A stretch of 64,000 nucleotides of DNA from Kitasatospora albolonga. GTDB lineage: Bacteria > Actinomycetota > Actinomycetes > Streptomycetales > Streptomycetaceae. Location: NCBI GenBank assembly GCA_002082585.1, contig CP020563.1, positions 5,760,001-5,824,000 on the forward strand, written 5' to 3'. Under the pieces are notes generated by a model that was given only the letters and a program-made list of their open reading frames with translations, was not told the DNA's origin and searched no databases. Positions within the stretch are counted from its first letter, which is position 1. Every line of letters starts with the position of its first letter. Of this stretch, positions 55,354-62,645 are shown in pieces. Both the position numbers and the translations under genes were made by a program.

Positions 55354-56795
55354 GGTCCGTACGGGCCAGGGCCGCCATCGGCGCCACCCTGGTCGTCGCC
55401 GTCGCCCTCGTCGCCGCCGGGCTGGCCGTCCTCCTCGTCCTGCGGGACAACCTTATCGACCAGGCGGACCTCCAGGCGGAGGTGGCCGCCCGGGAGGTGG
55501 CCGGGCAGCTGGCCCTGGACACGGCGTACGAGGACCTGGACCTGGACGACGAGGAGGACCACCCGGTCCAGGTGACCGACGAGGAGGGGCGGGTGGTGTT
55601 CGTGTCGAAGGGGCTCCAGGCCGTCTCCGGGACCCGTTCGCCGGGCGTCAGCCCCGTACCCTCCGCCTCGGTCGGCGCCGCCCCGTCACCCGGGGACGAC
55701 GACGATGACGATGACGACGATGACGATGACCGGCGGCCCGGCCGGGGCGAGGTCTCCTCCGACGACCCGGACTTCTCCGACGGCACCGCCACCGTCAACG
55801 GCAAGCACGCCGACTACCGGTTCGCCGCCGTCGAGGCGACCACCCCCGCCGGACTCACCCTGACCGTCCACGCGGGCGCCCCGCTCGCCGCCGAGCAGGA
55901 GGCGGTCGGCACCGTACGCGGGGCCATGCTGATGGGCCTCCCGCTCCTGCTGGCCGTCGTCGCCGCCGTGACCTGGCTGGTGACCCGGCGCGCGCTGCGG
56001 CCCGTCGAGGGCATCCGCCGCGAGATGGCCGCGATCACCGCGTCCGAGGACCTGGCCCGCCGCGTCCCGGAGCCCGGCTCGCGCGACGAGATCGCGGCGC
56101 TGGCCCGGACCACCAACGAGACGCTCACCGTCCTGGAGGCGTCCGTGGAGCGGCAGCGCCGGTTCGTCGCGGACGCCTCGCACGAGCTCCGCTCCCCGAT
56201 CGCCTCGCTCCGCACCCAGCTGGAGGTGGCCGAGGCCCACCCGGAGCTGCTGGACCTCCCGGGCGCGGTCGCCGACACCGTACGCCTCCAGGTGCTGGCG
56301 GCGGACCTGCTGCTGCTGGCCCGGCTGGACGCGGGGGAGAAGCCGGGGGCCGCCCGGGTGGAGGTGGGGGCGCTGGTGCGCGAGGAGGTGTCCCAGCGGG
56401 CCGGGGACCGGGTTCCGGTGTCGGTGGAGGTGCCGGAGGGCGGGGCGTTCGAGGTGAACGGCTCGCGCGGGCAGCTGGCCCGGGTGGTCGGCAACCTGCT
56501 GGACAACGCCCAGCGGCACACCGAGGGGCGCGTGGCCGTCTCCGTGGCGGCCGACGGCTCCGGGGTGCGGGTGGAGGTCCGCGACGACGGGGCGGGCGTC
56601 CCGGAGGACGAGCGGGAGCGGATCTTCGAACGGTTCGTCCGGCTCGACGACGCCCGCAGCCGCGACGACGGCGGCGCGGGGCTCGGCCTGGCCATCGCCC
56701 GGGACGTGGCCACGCGCCACGGCGGGACGCTCACGGTCCACCGGGCCCCGGAGGGCGGCGCGGCGTTCCGGCTGTGGCTGCCCCGCGCGGCCTGA
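55350..56795 (+). CDS. sensor histidine kinase with poly-Asp sensor loop
   Basis: A 481-residue kinase. TM1 spans about residues 8-31 and TM2 about 190-212. The extracellular part of about 155 residues has an acidic start (DLDLDDEED at 62-70) and then an uninterrupted run of 12 Asp (116-127) followed by RRPGRG. HAMP is at about 213-265, the phospho-His is H278 in ADASHELRSP, and the HATPase has NLLDNAQRHT, DDGAGVP and GAGLGLAI. The Asp run, the likeness to the divergent PepSY protein, and their shared control region suggest that it senses a cation or a cationic peptide; this is inference. It is coupled to the regulator gene by an ATGA overlap. Confidence 0.92.
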   Translation: MRSVRARAAIGATLVVAVALVAAGLAVLLVLRDNLIDQADLQAEVAAREVAGQLALDTAYEDLDLDDEEDHPVQVTDEEGRVVFVSKGLQAVSGTRSPGVSPVPSASVGAAPSPGDDDDDDDDDDDDRRPGRGEVSSDDPDFSDGTATVNGKHADYRFAAVEATTPAGLTLTVHAGAPLAAEQEAVGTVRGAMLMGLPLLLAVVAAVTWLVTRRALRPVEGIRREMAAITASEDLARRVPEPGSRDEIAALARTTNETLTVLEASVERQRRFVADASHELRSPIASLRTQLEVAEAHPELLDLPGAVADTVRLQVLAADLLLLARLDAGEKPGAARVEVGALVREEVSQRAGDRVPVSVEVPEGGAFEVNGSRGQLARVVGNLLDNAQRHTEGRVAVSVAADGSGVRVEVRDDGAGVPEDERERIFERFVRLDDARSRDDGGAGLGLAIARDVATRHGGTLTVHRAPEGGAAFRLWLPRAA

Positions 56796-56937
56796 CCGTA
56801 CGCGAAGCGCCGTACGCCGAGCCGACGCGTACGCGAGACGTACGCGGCCGTACGCCGCCCCGACCGTACGGAGACGGGACCGCGCGGCCGTGGGGACCGG
56901 TGCCGCGAGCCCCCGGGCACCGGTCAGCCGTCCTGGG

Positions 56938-57414
56938 TCACGGCTTCCCGCGCCGCCCCCGCAGATGCTCCGCGATCGGCGTCAGCGCCGCGTGCAGATC
57001 CGTGAGAGCCTCGGGGGAGAGCAGGTCCATGAAGTGCTTGCGCACCGAGTCCACGTGGTGCGGGGCGACCTTCCGCATGGTCTCCGAGCCCAGCTCGGTG
57101 AGGACCGCGTACAGTCCCCGCCGGTCCGACTCGCAGTGGGTGCGGCGGACCAGGCCCGCCGTCTCCATCCGGGTGATCTGGTGCGAGAGCCGGCTCTTGG
57201 ACTGGAGCGTGGCGGCGGCGAGGTCGCTCATCCGCATCCGCTGGTCCTCGGACTCGGAGAGGTTGACCAGGATCTCGTAGTCGTTCATGGTCAGGCCGAA
57301 CGGCTGGAGGTCCTTCTCCAGCTGGTGCATCAGCAGCCTGCTGACGTCCAGGTGGGTGCGCCAGGCGCACTGCTCCGTGTCGCTCAGCCAGCGGGTGGCC
57401 GTCTCGGTCTCCAT
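56938..57414 (-). CDS. absC: MarR-family regulator AbsC
   Basis: A 158-residue winged-helix dimer. The recognition region is MSDLAAATLQSKSRLSHQITRMETAGLVRR (read as two halves), followed by the SDRRGLYAVLTELG wing. Length and sequence agree with S. coelicolor AbsC, which controls antibiotic and zincophore-type clusters in a zinc-related manner; the name is from recognition and synteny. A TAGAAT box six bases before the ATG suggests a leaderless mRNA. The 142 bp between the sensor kinase gene and absC holds GTACGC-type repeats and nothing else. Confidence 0.88.
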   Translation of the reverse strand: METETATRWLSDTEQCAWRTHLDVSRLLMHQLEKDLQPFGLTMNDYEILVNLSESEDQRMRMSDLAAATLQSKSRLSHQITRMETAGLVRRTHCESDRRGLYAVLTELGSETMRKVAPHHVDSVRKHFMDLLSPEALTDLHAALTPIAEHLRGRRGKP

Positions 57415-57420
57415 ATATGG

Positions 57421-57434
57421 ATTCTACCTAAGAA
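57421..57434 (-). promoter_or_regulatory. absC -10 box with overlapping inverted repeat
   Basis: On the - strand TTCTTAGGTAGAAT contains TTCT-TAGGT-AGAA, and its last six bases TAGAAT are a consensus -10. The ATG begins seven bases beyond the box, so transcription and translation start together. A dimer bound to the repeat would block the promoter, which fits autorepression by a MarR protein. Confidence 0.6.
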
Positions 57435-57578
57435 GTTGAAAGCCGGACGAAATTAACGGGTGTGACATCAGCGGGTGTGGCGGCGGGCACCCTGGGGCCG
57501 CCGGAGTGCCGGCGGACTCGTTGGCAAGGACCGACGGCTGGGCGCAGACGTTCGACGTCACACTCCGCAGCCTACCGC

Positions 57579-58331
57579 TCACAAGCCGAAGCGGCGCTGG
57601 AGGTCCCCCAGCTGGCCGGGCATGCGCGGCGTGGAACCGCCGCCCGGGACACCCGGTTCGCTCGGCACCGTACCCGTCGACTGCTCCGCCATCAGCGCCT
57701 CGCTGGACTGCATCAGCACCGTGCCCGCCCCTACGAACTCGAACTGGTGCTCCTCGCCCGAGGTGCCGCCGATGCCCGTCAGTGACCGGATTCCGCCCAT
57801 GACGCCCGTCATGTAACCGTGGTCGTAGTGGTGGCACGGCGAGGGGCAGTCCGCCCACCCCACCAGCGCCTGCGGGTCGACCCGCAGCGGCGGCTCCATG
57901 AAGACCACGGGCCCGTTCGACGCGGCCACGAACTTCCCCGTACCGATCAGCGTCACGAACCCGGGCACGATCGACTGCTTCAGGGAGAGCGCCGGGTCGA
58001 ACGCCAGCAGGTTCCCCGAGCGGATCGTCAGGTTCCCCTCGTCCAGGTCGAAGGAGTTCACGTCGAAGGCCCGGTCCGCCAGCAGCATTTTCCCGCTGCC
58101 CTCGGCCACCACCCAGTCGCTCGCGTGCAGCGGCGAATGGAAGCTGGAGCGCACCAGCCGCTCGAACCGGCCGTGCCCGATGCCGTCGAAGTTGATCTGC
58201 CCGTAGTAGGCGATCATCTTCCCCTTCTGGAGGAACCACCGGCTCCCCTTGAGCTCCACGCAGAAGGTGTAGGAGTTGACGTTGTCGTCCGACGGCAGCG
58301 TCATCGGATCGAAGATCACAGGGGTGCTCAC
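57579..58331 (-). CDS. AIM24-family protein (third of three)
   Basis: A 250-residue member of the AIM24 (formerly DUF124) beta-sandwich family. Segments FLQKGKMIAYYGQINFDG, GSGKMLLAD, and LTIRSGNLLAFDP recur in the two upstream paralogues. It is the most divergent: it has a CHHYDHGY segment with a Cys-His-His cluster near 185 and a Pro/Gly/Ser-rich C-terminal tail of about 45 residues. The GTG start overlaps the stop of a 24-codon ORF as GTGA, after GAGGAG. Family function is poorly known: mitochondrial biogenesis in yeast, unknown in bacteria. Confidence 0.9.
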   Translation of the reverse strand: MSTPVIFDPMTLPSDDNVNSYTFCVELKGSRWFLQKGKMIAYYGQINFDGIGHGRFERLVRSSFHSPLHASDWVVAEGSGKMLLADRAFDVNSFDLDEGNLTIRSGNLLAFDPALSLKQSIVPGFVTLIGTGKFVAASNGPVVFMEPPLRVDPQALVGWADCPSPCHHYDHGYMTGVMGGIRSLTGIGGTSGEEHQFEFVGAGTVLMQSSEALMAEQSTGTVPSEPGVPGGGSTPRMPGQLGDLQRRFGL

Positions 58332-58402
58332 GACTTCTCCTCGATCGGCTTCTTCTCCCCGAGGGGCACCGGCTTCTCCCCGGGGGCCACCGGCGCGCTC
58401 AC
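58328..58402 (-). CDS. 24-codon ORF threaded between two AIM24 genes
   Basis: GTG start and TGA stop each form a GTGA overlap with the neighbours: the start overlaps the stop of the second AIM24 gene, and the stop overlaps the start of the third. The peptide is Lys/Pro/Glu-rich with two repeated units, APGEKPVPLGEKKPIEE, and no hydrophobic segment. It could be a real small protein, or an element that carries ribosomes from one AIM24 gene to the next. Composition is normal for the genome (GC-rich third positions). No homologue is known to me. Confidence 0.5.
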   Translation of the reverse strand: MSAPVAPGEKPVPLGEKKPIEEKS

Positions 58403-59049
58403 AGCTTCTCCTCCGATGCCTGGACGTACACCGCGCCGCTCCCGCTCAGCTCCAGCTGGAACGCCTCGCCGGAGCCGCGCCCCACCATGTCCCGCCAGCC
58501 GAGCGCGGTGGAGAGCTTGTTGCGGACATTCCCGTGGTGGGCGACGTACGCCTGCGGGTCGACATGGATGTCCCGGCCCGGGACGATCGGCAGCTCGATC
58601 ACCCCGCCGTGCGCCATCACCGCGACCGCACCATGGCCCGTGAGCGTCGTCGTGAACAGCCCCTGGCCGGTCACCTGGCCGCGGACCATGCCCATCACCC
58701 CGCCCTGCGAGCCCATGAACATCGTGCCCTGCTGGAGAGAGCCGTCGAAGGCGAGGAGCCGGTCGGCCTCCACGTACAGGGTGTCGCCCGCCAGGTTGAT
58801 CACCTGGATGTGGTGGCCGCCGTGGCCGAACAGCACCGTGCCCGACCCCTCCACCGTCATCAGCGGCGTCGCCTCGCCCGCCACCCGGCGGCCGATCATC
58901 GAGGCGAAGCCGCCCTGACCGCCCTGGATGTTCGGGGTGAAGGACACCTCGCCCCGGTAGGCCAGCATCGCGCCGCGCTGGCTGAACAGCCGCTGGCCCG
59001 GAGACACCACGGCCTCGACCATCTTGGAGTTGATCTCCCGGAACGGCAT
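58399..59049 (-). CDS. AIM24-family protein (second of three)
   Basis: A 216-residue AIM24 protein. SQRGAMLAYRGEVSF, GSGTVLFGHGGHHIQVINL, LYVEADRLLAFDGSL and a C-terminal GSGEAFQLELSGSGAVYVQASE define the repeated beta elements. It shares the stop-start TGATG with the first gene, so translation is coupled. The protein has no signal or helix and should be cytoplasmic, or membrane-associated through its fold. Confidence 0.92.
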   Translation of the reverse strand: MPFREINSKMVEAVVSPGQRLFSQRGAMLAYRGEVSFTPNIQGGQGGFASMIGRRVAGEATPLMTVEGSGTVLFGHGGHHIQVINLAGDTLYVEADRLLAFDGSLQQGTMFMGSQGGVMGMVRGQVTGQGLFTTTLTGHGAVAVMAHGGVIELPIVPGRDIHVDPQAYVAHHGNVRNKLSTALGWRDMVGRGSGEAFQLELSGSGAVYVQASEEKL

Positions 59050-59687
59050 CAGACATCGCCCCCGATGGTGTTGCGCTCGCTCGGCTGTACGTAGACCAGC
59101 CCGTCGCCCTCGAACCGCATCTGGAACGCCTCGCCCGAGCCCTCGCCCATCAGCGTCCGGAAGTTCACCCCGCTCTGGAGCTGCTGGCGCAGACTGCCCT
59201 GGTGGGCGATGTACGCGCCGGGGTCGACCATCAGCGGGTACTGCGGGGTCACCCGCAGCAGCACCGCCTCGCCCTCCGACATGATCGCCGCCTGGCCGGT
59301 GCCCTCCACCGTGGTGGTGAACAGCCCGTTGCCGCTCGCCCCGCCGCGCAAGCCGGTGAACGTGGTGCCCGTGCGCAGCCCGGAGTCGGTGGCCAGCAGA
59401 TTGCTCGCCTCCACGTACAGCTTGTCGCCGTGCAGCGCGACCAGGTTGATCTCGCTCGCCCGGTCGGCGAAGTAGCAGGTGCCCTGCCCGGACACCTCCA
59501 TCACGGCCATCTGCTCGCCGGTCAGCCGGCGGGTCACCATCCCGCGGAGCCCCTCACCGCCGCCGGTCATCTTCTTGAAGGTCATCCGGCCGTCGTACGC
59601 GACCATCGAACCGTTCTTCGCCTTGACGGCATCGCCCGTCAGATCGACGGCGAGCGTCTTGCTGCCTTGGAGTCGGAACATCGCCAC
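59049..59687 (-). CDS. AIM24-family protein (first of three)
   Basis: A 212-residue AIM24 protein and first gene of the operon. AKNGSMVAYDGRMTFKKM, GQGTCYFADRASEINLVAL, LYVEASNLLATDSGL and GEGSGEAFQMRFEGDGLVYVQPSE line up with the second copy over nearly the whole length, pointing to duplication. ATG start; the promoter should lie in the 274-bp spacer shared with the divergent DUF3817 gene. Confidence 0.92.
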   Translation of the reverse strand: MAMFRLQGSKTLAVDLTGDAVKAKNGSMVAYDGRMTFKKMTGGGEGLRGMVTRRLTGEQMAVMEVSGQGTCYFADRASEINLVALHGDKLYVEASNLLATDSGLRTGTTFTGLRGGASGNGLFTTTVEGTGQAAIMSEGEAVLLRVTPQYPLMVDPGAYIAHQGSLRQQLQSGVNFRTLMGEGSGEAFQMRFEGDGLVYVQPSERNTIGGDV

Positions 59688-59758
59688 GCGACGAAGGTAG
59701 CCGCCCGCCCGCCGCCCGGACCAGGTCCTACGGAACCGTTACGTCCCTGATGCTCCCC

Positions 59759-59808
59759 TGATGCGCACCTGGACCGGTCCTGGTGATGCGCACCCGCACC
59801 GGCCCTGA
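59759..59808. repeat. 25-bp tandem duplication in the AIM24-DUF3817 divergent spacer
   Basis: Units 59759-59783 and 59784-59808 agree at 21 of 25 positions (TGATGCGCACCNGNACCGGNCCTGR). A shorter TGATATGCGGTGATACGCG follows. It may carry regulator sites for either operon; nothing else in the spacer is clear. Confidence 0.75.
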
Positions 59809-59961
59809 TATGCGGTGATACGCGCGCCCGCGCGGAGGACGGCCCCCGGCGCCGGGGGCGTACCGGCGCGATGCCACAATGGGGGCGCGGCTTGTGCTCG
59901 CGTTCACAAGCCCGTACGGCCCCTCCCGACCGCACGACCCCCTCCCACCGAAGGTGCCCCT

Positions 59962-60312
59962 GTGGACATCAAGACCGCTTCCGCCCTGCACCGGCTGCGC
60001 CTCATCTCCCTCCCCGAGGCGCTCTCCTTCCCGGCGCTGCTCATTTTCGGCTCGCTGCTCATGCGGGTGTCGGACATCGACTTCCTCATGCGGCCCCTCG
60101 GCATCATCCACGGCATCCTCTTCACGATCTACGTGGTGTTCCTGCTGGATGTGTGGGTCAAGGCCAAGTGGCCCCTCAAGCGTGTCGCGCTCTTCTTCCT
60201 CCTCGCCGTCGTCCCCTTCGGCGGCCTCTACGGCGACAAGCTGCTGAAGCAGTACGAGGCCGACGGCGTCATCGCCGCCCGCGCCCGCCGCGAGGGCACG
60301 GTCAGCGCATGA
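59962..60312 (+). CDS. DUF3817 family membrane protein
   Basis: A 116-residue protein with three helices (about 14-34, 45-66 and 72-94) and the family pattern [20 protein letters not shown] and [13 protein letters not shown]. The C-terminus is charged (ARARREG). GTG start, eight bases after CGAAGG. Function unknown. Its last four bases overlap the thiamine-binding gene, so the two are cotranslated. Confidence 0.88.
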   Translation: MDIKTASALHRLRLISLPEALSFPALLIFGSLLMRVSDIDFLMRPLGIIHGILFTIYVVFLLDVWVKAKWPLKRVALFFLLAVVPFGGLYGDKLLKQYEADGVIAARARREGTVSA

Positions 60313-60602
60313 TCGTCGCGTTCTCGGTCTCCCCGCTCGGCGTCGGTGAGGACGTCGGAGAGTACGTGGCCGACGCCGTGCGGGTCGTACGGGAGTCGGG
60401 CCTGCCCAACCGGACCGACGCCATGTTCACCTCCGTCGAGGGGGAGTGGGACGAGGTCATGGACGTCGTCAAGCGCGCCGTGGCCGCCGTCGAGGCCCGC
60501 GCGGGACGCGTCTCCCTGGTACTGAAGGCCGACATCCGGCCCGGTGTCACCGACGGTCTGACCTCGAAGGTCGAGACCGTGGAGCGCCATCTCGCGGGCT
60601 GA
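60309..60602 (+). CDS. MTH1187-family thiamine-binding protein
   Basis: A 97-residue ferredoxin-like protein: [11 protein letters not shown], then [16 protein letters not shown], the [17 protein letters not shown] helix and a final [13 protein letters not shown] strand. The family binds thiamine or related pyrimidines and is small and cytoplasmic. It is translationally coupled to the DUF3817 membrane gene, which may point to a joint role at the membrane, for example in thiamine handling; this is inference. Confidence 0.9.
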   Translation: MIVAFSVSPLGVGEDVGEYVADAVRVVRESGLPNRTDAMFTSVEGEWDEVMDVVKRAVAAVEARAGRVSLVLKADIRPGVTDGLTSKVETVERHLAG

Positions 60603-60640
60603 CGCCCCGTCCGGCGTCCGCCGCCCCTGTTCACCCGATG

Positions 60641-60671
60641 AGCCCCCGGCACCACACGGCCGGGGGCTTTT
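60641..60671 (+). terminator. terminator after the thiamine-binding gene
   Basis: AGCCCCCGGC/GCCGGGGGCT stem with an 8-nt loop, ending in TTTT. Confidence 0.85.
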
Positions 60672-60695
60672 CCGGCTCCGGATCAAAAACCGCTC

Positions 60696-60712
60696 ACTCG
60701 GACCTTCCGAGT
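60696..60712. promoter_or_regulatory. inverted repeat upstream of the cslA-like gene
   Basis: ACTCGGA-CCT-TCCGAGT, perfect 7-bp arms, 65 bp before the start and just upstream of an A/T-richer segment (TTAGTTATG) that probably contains the promoter. Candidate operator. Confidence 0.4.
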
Positions 60713-60776
60713 CGACACCGTTAGTTATGTCCACTTCTGTGATGGTATCTACCCATTCGACAGGAGGAGGGCACCG

Positions 60777-62642
60777 GTGCGGTCGGAGGGCTACGACTAC
60801 GACACCTACAGCCGGCTCGCGGGTCCGCTCACCGAGCCGGACCCCGAGGGGTACCGGGTCCGCTACCGGTCCCTGCTCTCGACGGAGAAGCACCGAATAA
60901 GGGCCGTCCTCCTGATGACGCTGGCCCCGGTGCTCACCGCCACCCTGATGCTCTACCTGGTCTGGCCCACGCACTGGACCGACCGGGAGAACGGGGAGCG
61001 CTGGCTCGTCGTCGCCGACACCGTGATGCTGGTCTCGATCGGTCTGATCGGGTTCTTCATGCTGGTCAACGTGGTCTCCATCGCGCACGCGACGATGGTC
61101 GCCCGGGACCCCGTCCCCGTGACGCCCGAACCGGGCACCCGGGTCGCCTTCCTCACCACGTACGTCCCCGGCAAGGAACCGCTCTCGATGGTGCGCGCCA
61201 CCCTCAAGGGCGCCGTCCGCATGACGCACCCCGGTCCGCTGGACATCTGGCTCCTCGACGAGGGCGACGACCCGGCCGCCCGGATGCTCTGCGCGGAGCT
61301 GGGCGTGCACCACTTCACCCGGAACGGGGTGCCCGAGTGGAACCGCAAGAAGGGCGCCCACAAGGCGAAGACGAAGCACGGCAACTACAACGCCTGGATC
61401 GCCCTGCACGGTGACGACTACGACTTCTTCGCCTCCGTCGACACCGACCACGTGCCGATGCCCAACTTCCTGGAACGGATGCTGGGCTACTTCCGCGACC
61501 CCGACATCGCCTTCGTCGTCGGACCGCAGGTCTACGGGAACTACGACTCGGCCGTCACCAAGGCCGCCGAGTCGCAGCAGTTCCTCTTCCACGCCCTGAT
61601 CCAGCGCGCGGGCAACCGCTACGGCGCCCCCATGTTCGTCGGCACCAACAACGTCGTGCGCATCGCCGCGCTGCGGCAGGTCGGCGGCCTGTACGACTCG
61701 ATCACCGAGGACATGGCGACCGGCTTCGAGATCCACCGCCGCCGCAACCCCGTCACCGGGCGCTTCTGGCGTTCCGTCTACACCCCCGACGTGCTGGCCG
61801 TCGGGGAGGGGCCCTCCTCCTGGACGGACTTCTTCACCCAGCAGCTGCGCTGGTCCCGGGGGACGTACGAGACGCTGTTCAAGCAGTACGTCCGGATGCT
61901 GTTCCGGGTGCCGCCCGGCCGGCTCCTCAGCTACACCCTGATGCTCGTCTACTACCCCATGACGGCCGTCAACTGGCTGCTGGGCGTGGGGAGCTGTGTG
62001 CTCTTCCTCTGGTTCGGGGCGTCCGGCACCCAGGTCGCCGCCTCCATCTGGCTGATGCTCTACAGCGACGCGGCGGCCCTCCAGATCGGGCTGTACCTCT
62101 GGAACCGGCGGCACAACGTCTCCCCGCACGAGCCCGAGGGCTCCGGCGGCCTCGCCGGGATGGCCATGTCCGCGCTCTCCGCCCCGATCTACCTCAAGTC
62201 GCTCGGCTCGGCAGTGCTGCGCACGAACGGCCGGTTCGTCGTCACGCCCAAGGGCGGCCAGACCTCCCCGGACCGGCTGCTCACCTTCCGCATCCACCTC
62301 TTCTGGGCGGTGGTCCTGCTCTCCTCGCTCGTCGCCTCCGTCCACCTGAACCACACCCATGTGGCGATGCGGACCTGGGCCACGCTGGGGCTCGCGATCT
62401 CCCTCTCCCCGGTCGCGGTGTGGGCCTGGACCCTGTGGCAGGACCGGCGTACGCGGGCGCGCAGCGCCGTACCCGCCCCCGCGCCCACCCCCGTACAGCC
62501 GCTGCCCGAGACGGCGTTCGTCACCACCACGACCACCACGACCACCACGACGCCGACCACGACCACCACCACGGCCGGGGCCCCGGCGCCCGGCACCGCC
62601 ACGGCCGGTACCACCGCCACCACCACCGCAGGAGGGAACTGA
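60777..62642 (+). CDS. CslA-like family 2 processive glycosyltransferase
   Basis: A 621-residue membrane beta-glycan synthase. Two N-terminal helices (about 42-62 and 80-102) are followed by the cytoplasmic catalytic domain with D in WLLDEGDD, DTD at 222-224, TED ending at D312, and QQLRW at 355-359, the full D, DxD, D, QxxRW set. Four or five C-terminal helices form the channel. The tail is low-complexity: a run of ten Thr, Pro, six Thr, then Ala/Pro/Gly/Thr. Its product should be a beta-linked glucan at the hyphal tip. GTG start after GGAGGAGG. It is coupled to the oxidase gene, the known cslA-glxA arrangement. Confidence 0.92.
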   Translation: MRSEGYDYDTYSRLAGPLTEPDPEGYRVRYRSLLSTEKHRIRAVLLMTLAPVLTATLMLYLVWPTHWTDRENGERWLVVADTVMLVSIGLIGFFMLVNVVSIAHATMVARDPVPVTPEPGTRVAFLTTYVPGKEPLSMVRATLKGAVRMTHPGPLDIWLLDEGDDPAARMLCAELGVHHFTRNGVPEWNRKKGAHKAKTKHGNYNAWIALHGDDYDFFASVDTDHVPMPNFLERMLGYFRDPDIAFVVGPQVYGNYDSAVTKAAESQQFLFHALIQRAGNRYGAPMFVGTNNVVRIAALRQVGGLYDSITEDMATGFEIHRRRNPVTGRFWRSVYTPDVLAVGEGPSSWTDFFTQQLRWSRGTYETLFKQYVRMLFRVPPGRLLSYTLMLVYYPMTAVNWLLGVGSCVLFLWFGASGTQVAASIWLMLYSDAAALQIGLYLWNRRHNVSPHEPEGSGGLAGMAMSALSAPIYLKSLGSAVLRTNGRFVVTPKGGQTSPDRLLTFRIHLFWAVVLLSSLVASVHLNHTHVAMRTWATLGLAISLSPVAVWAWTLWQDRRTRARSAVPAPAPTPVQPLPETAFVTTTTTTTTTTPTTTTTTAGAPAPGTATAGTTATTTAGGN

Positions 62643-62645
62643 CCC

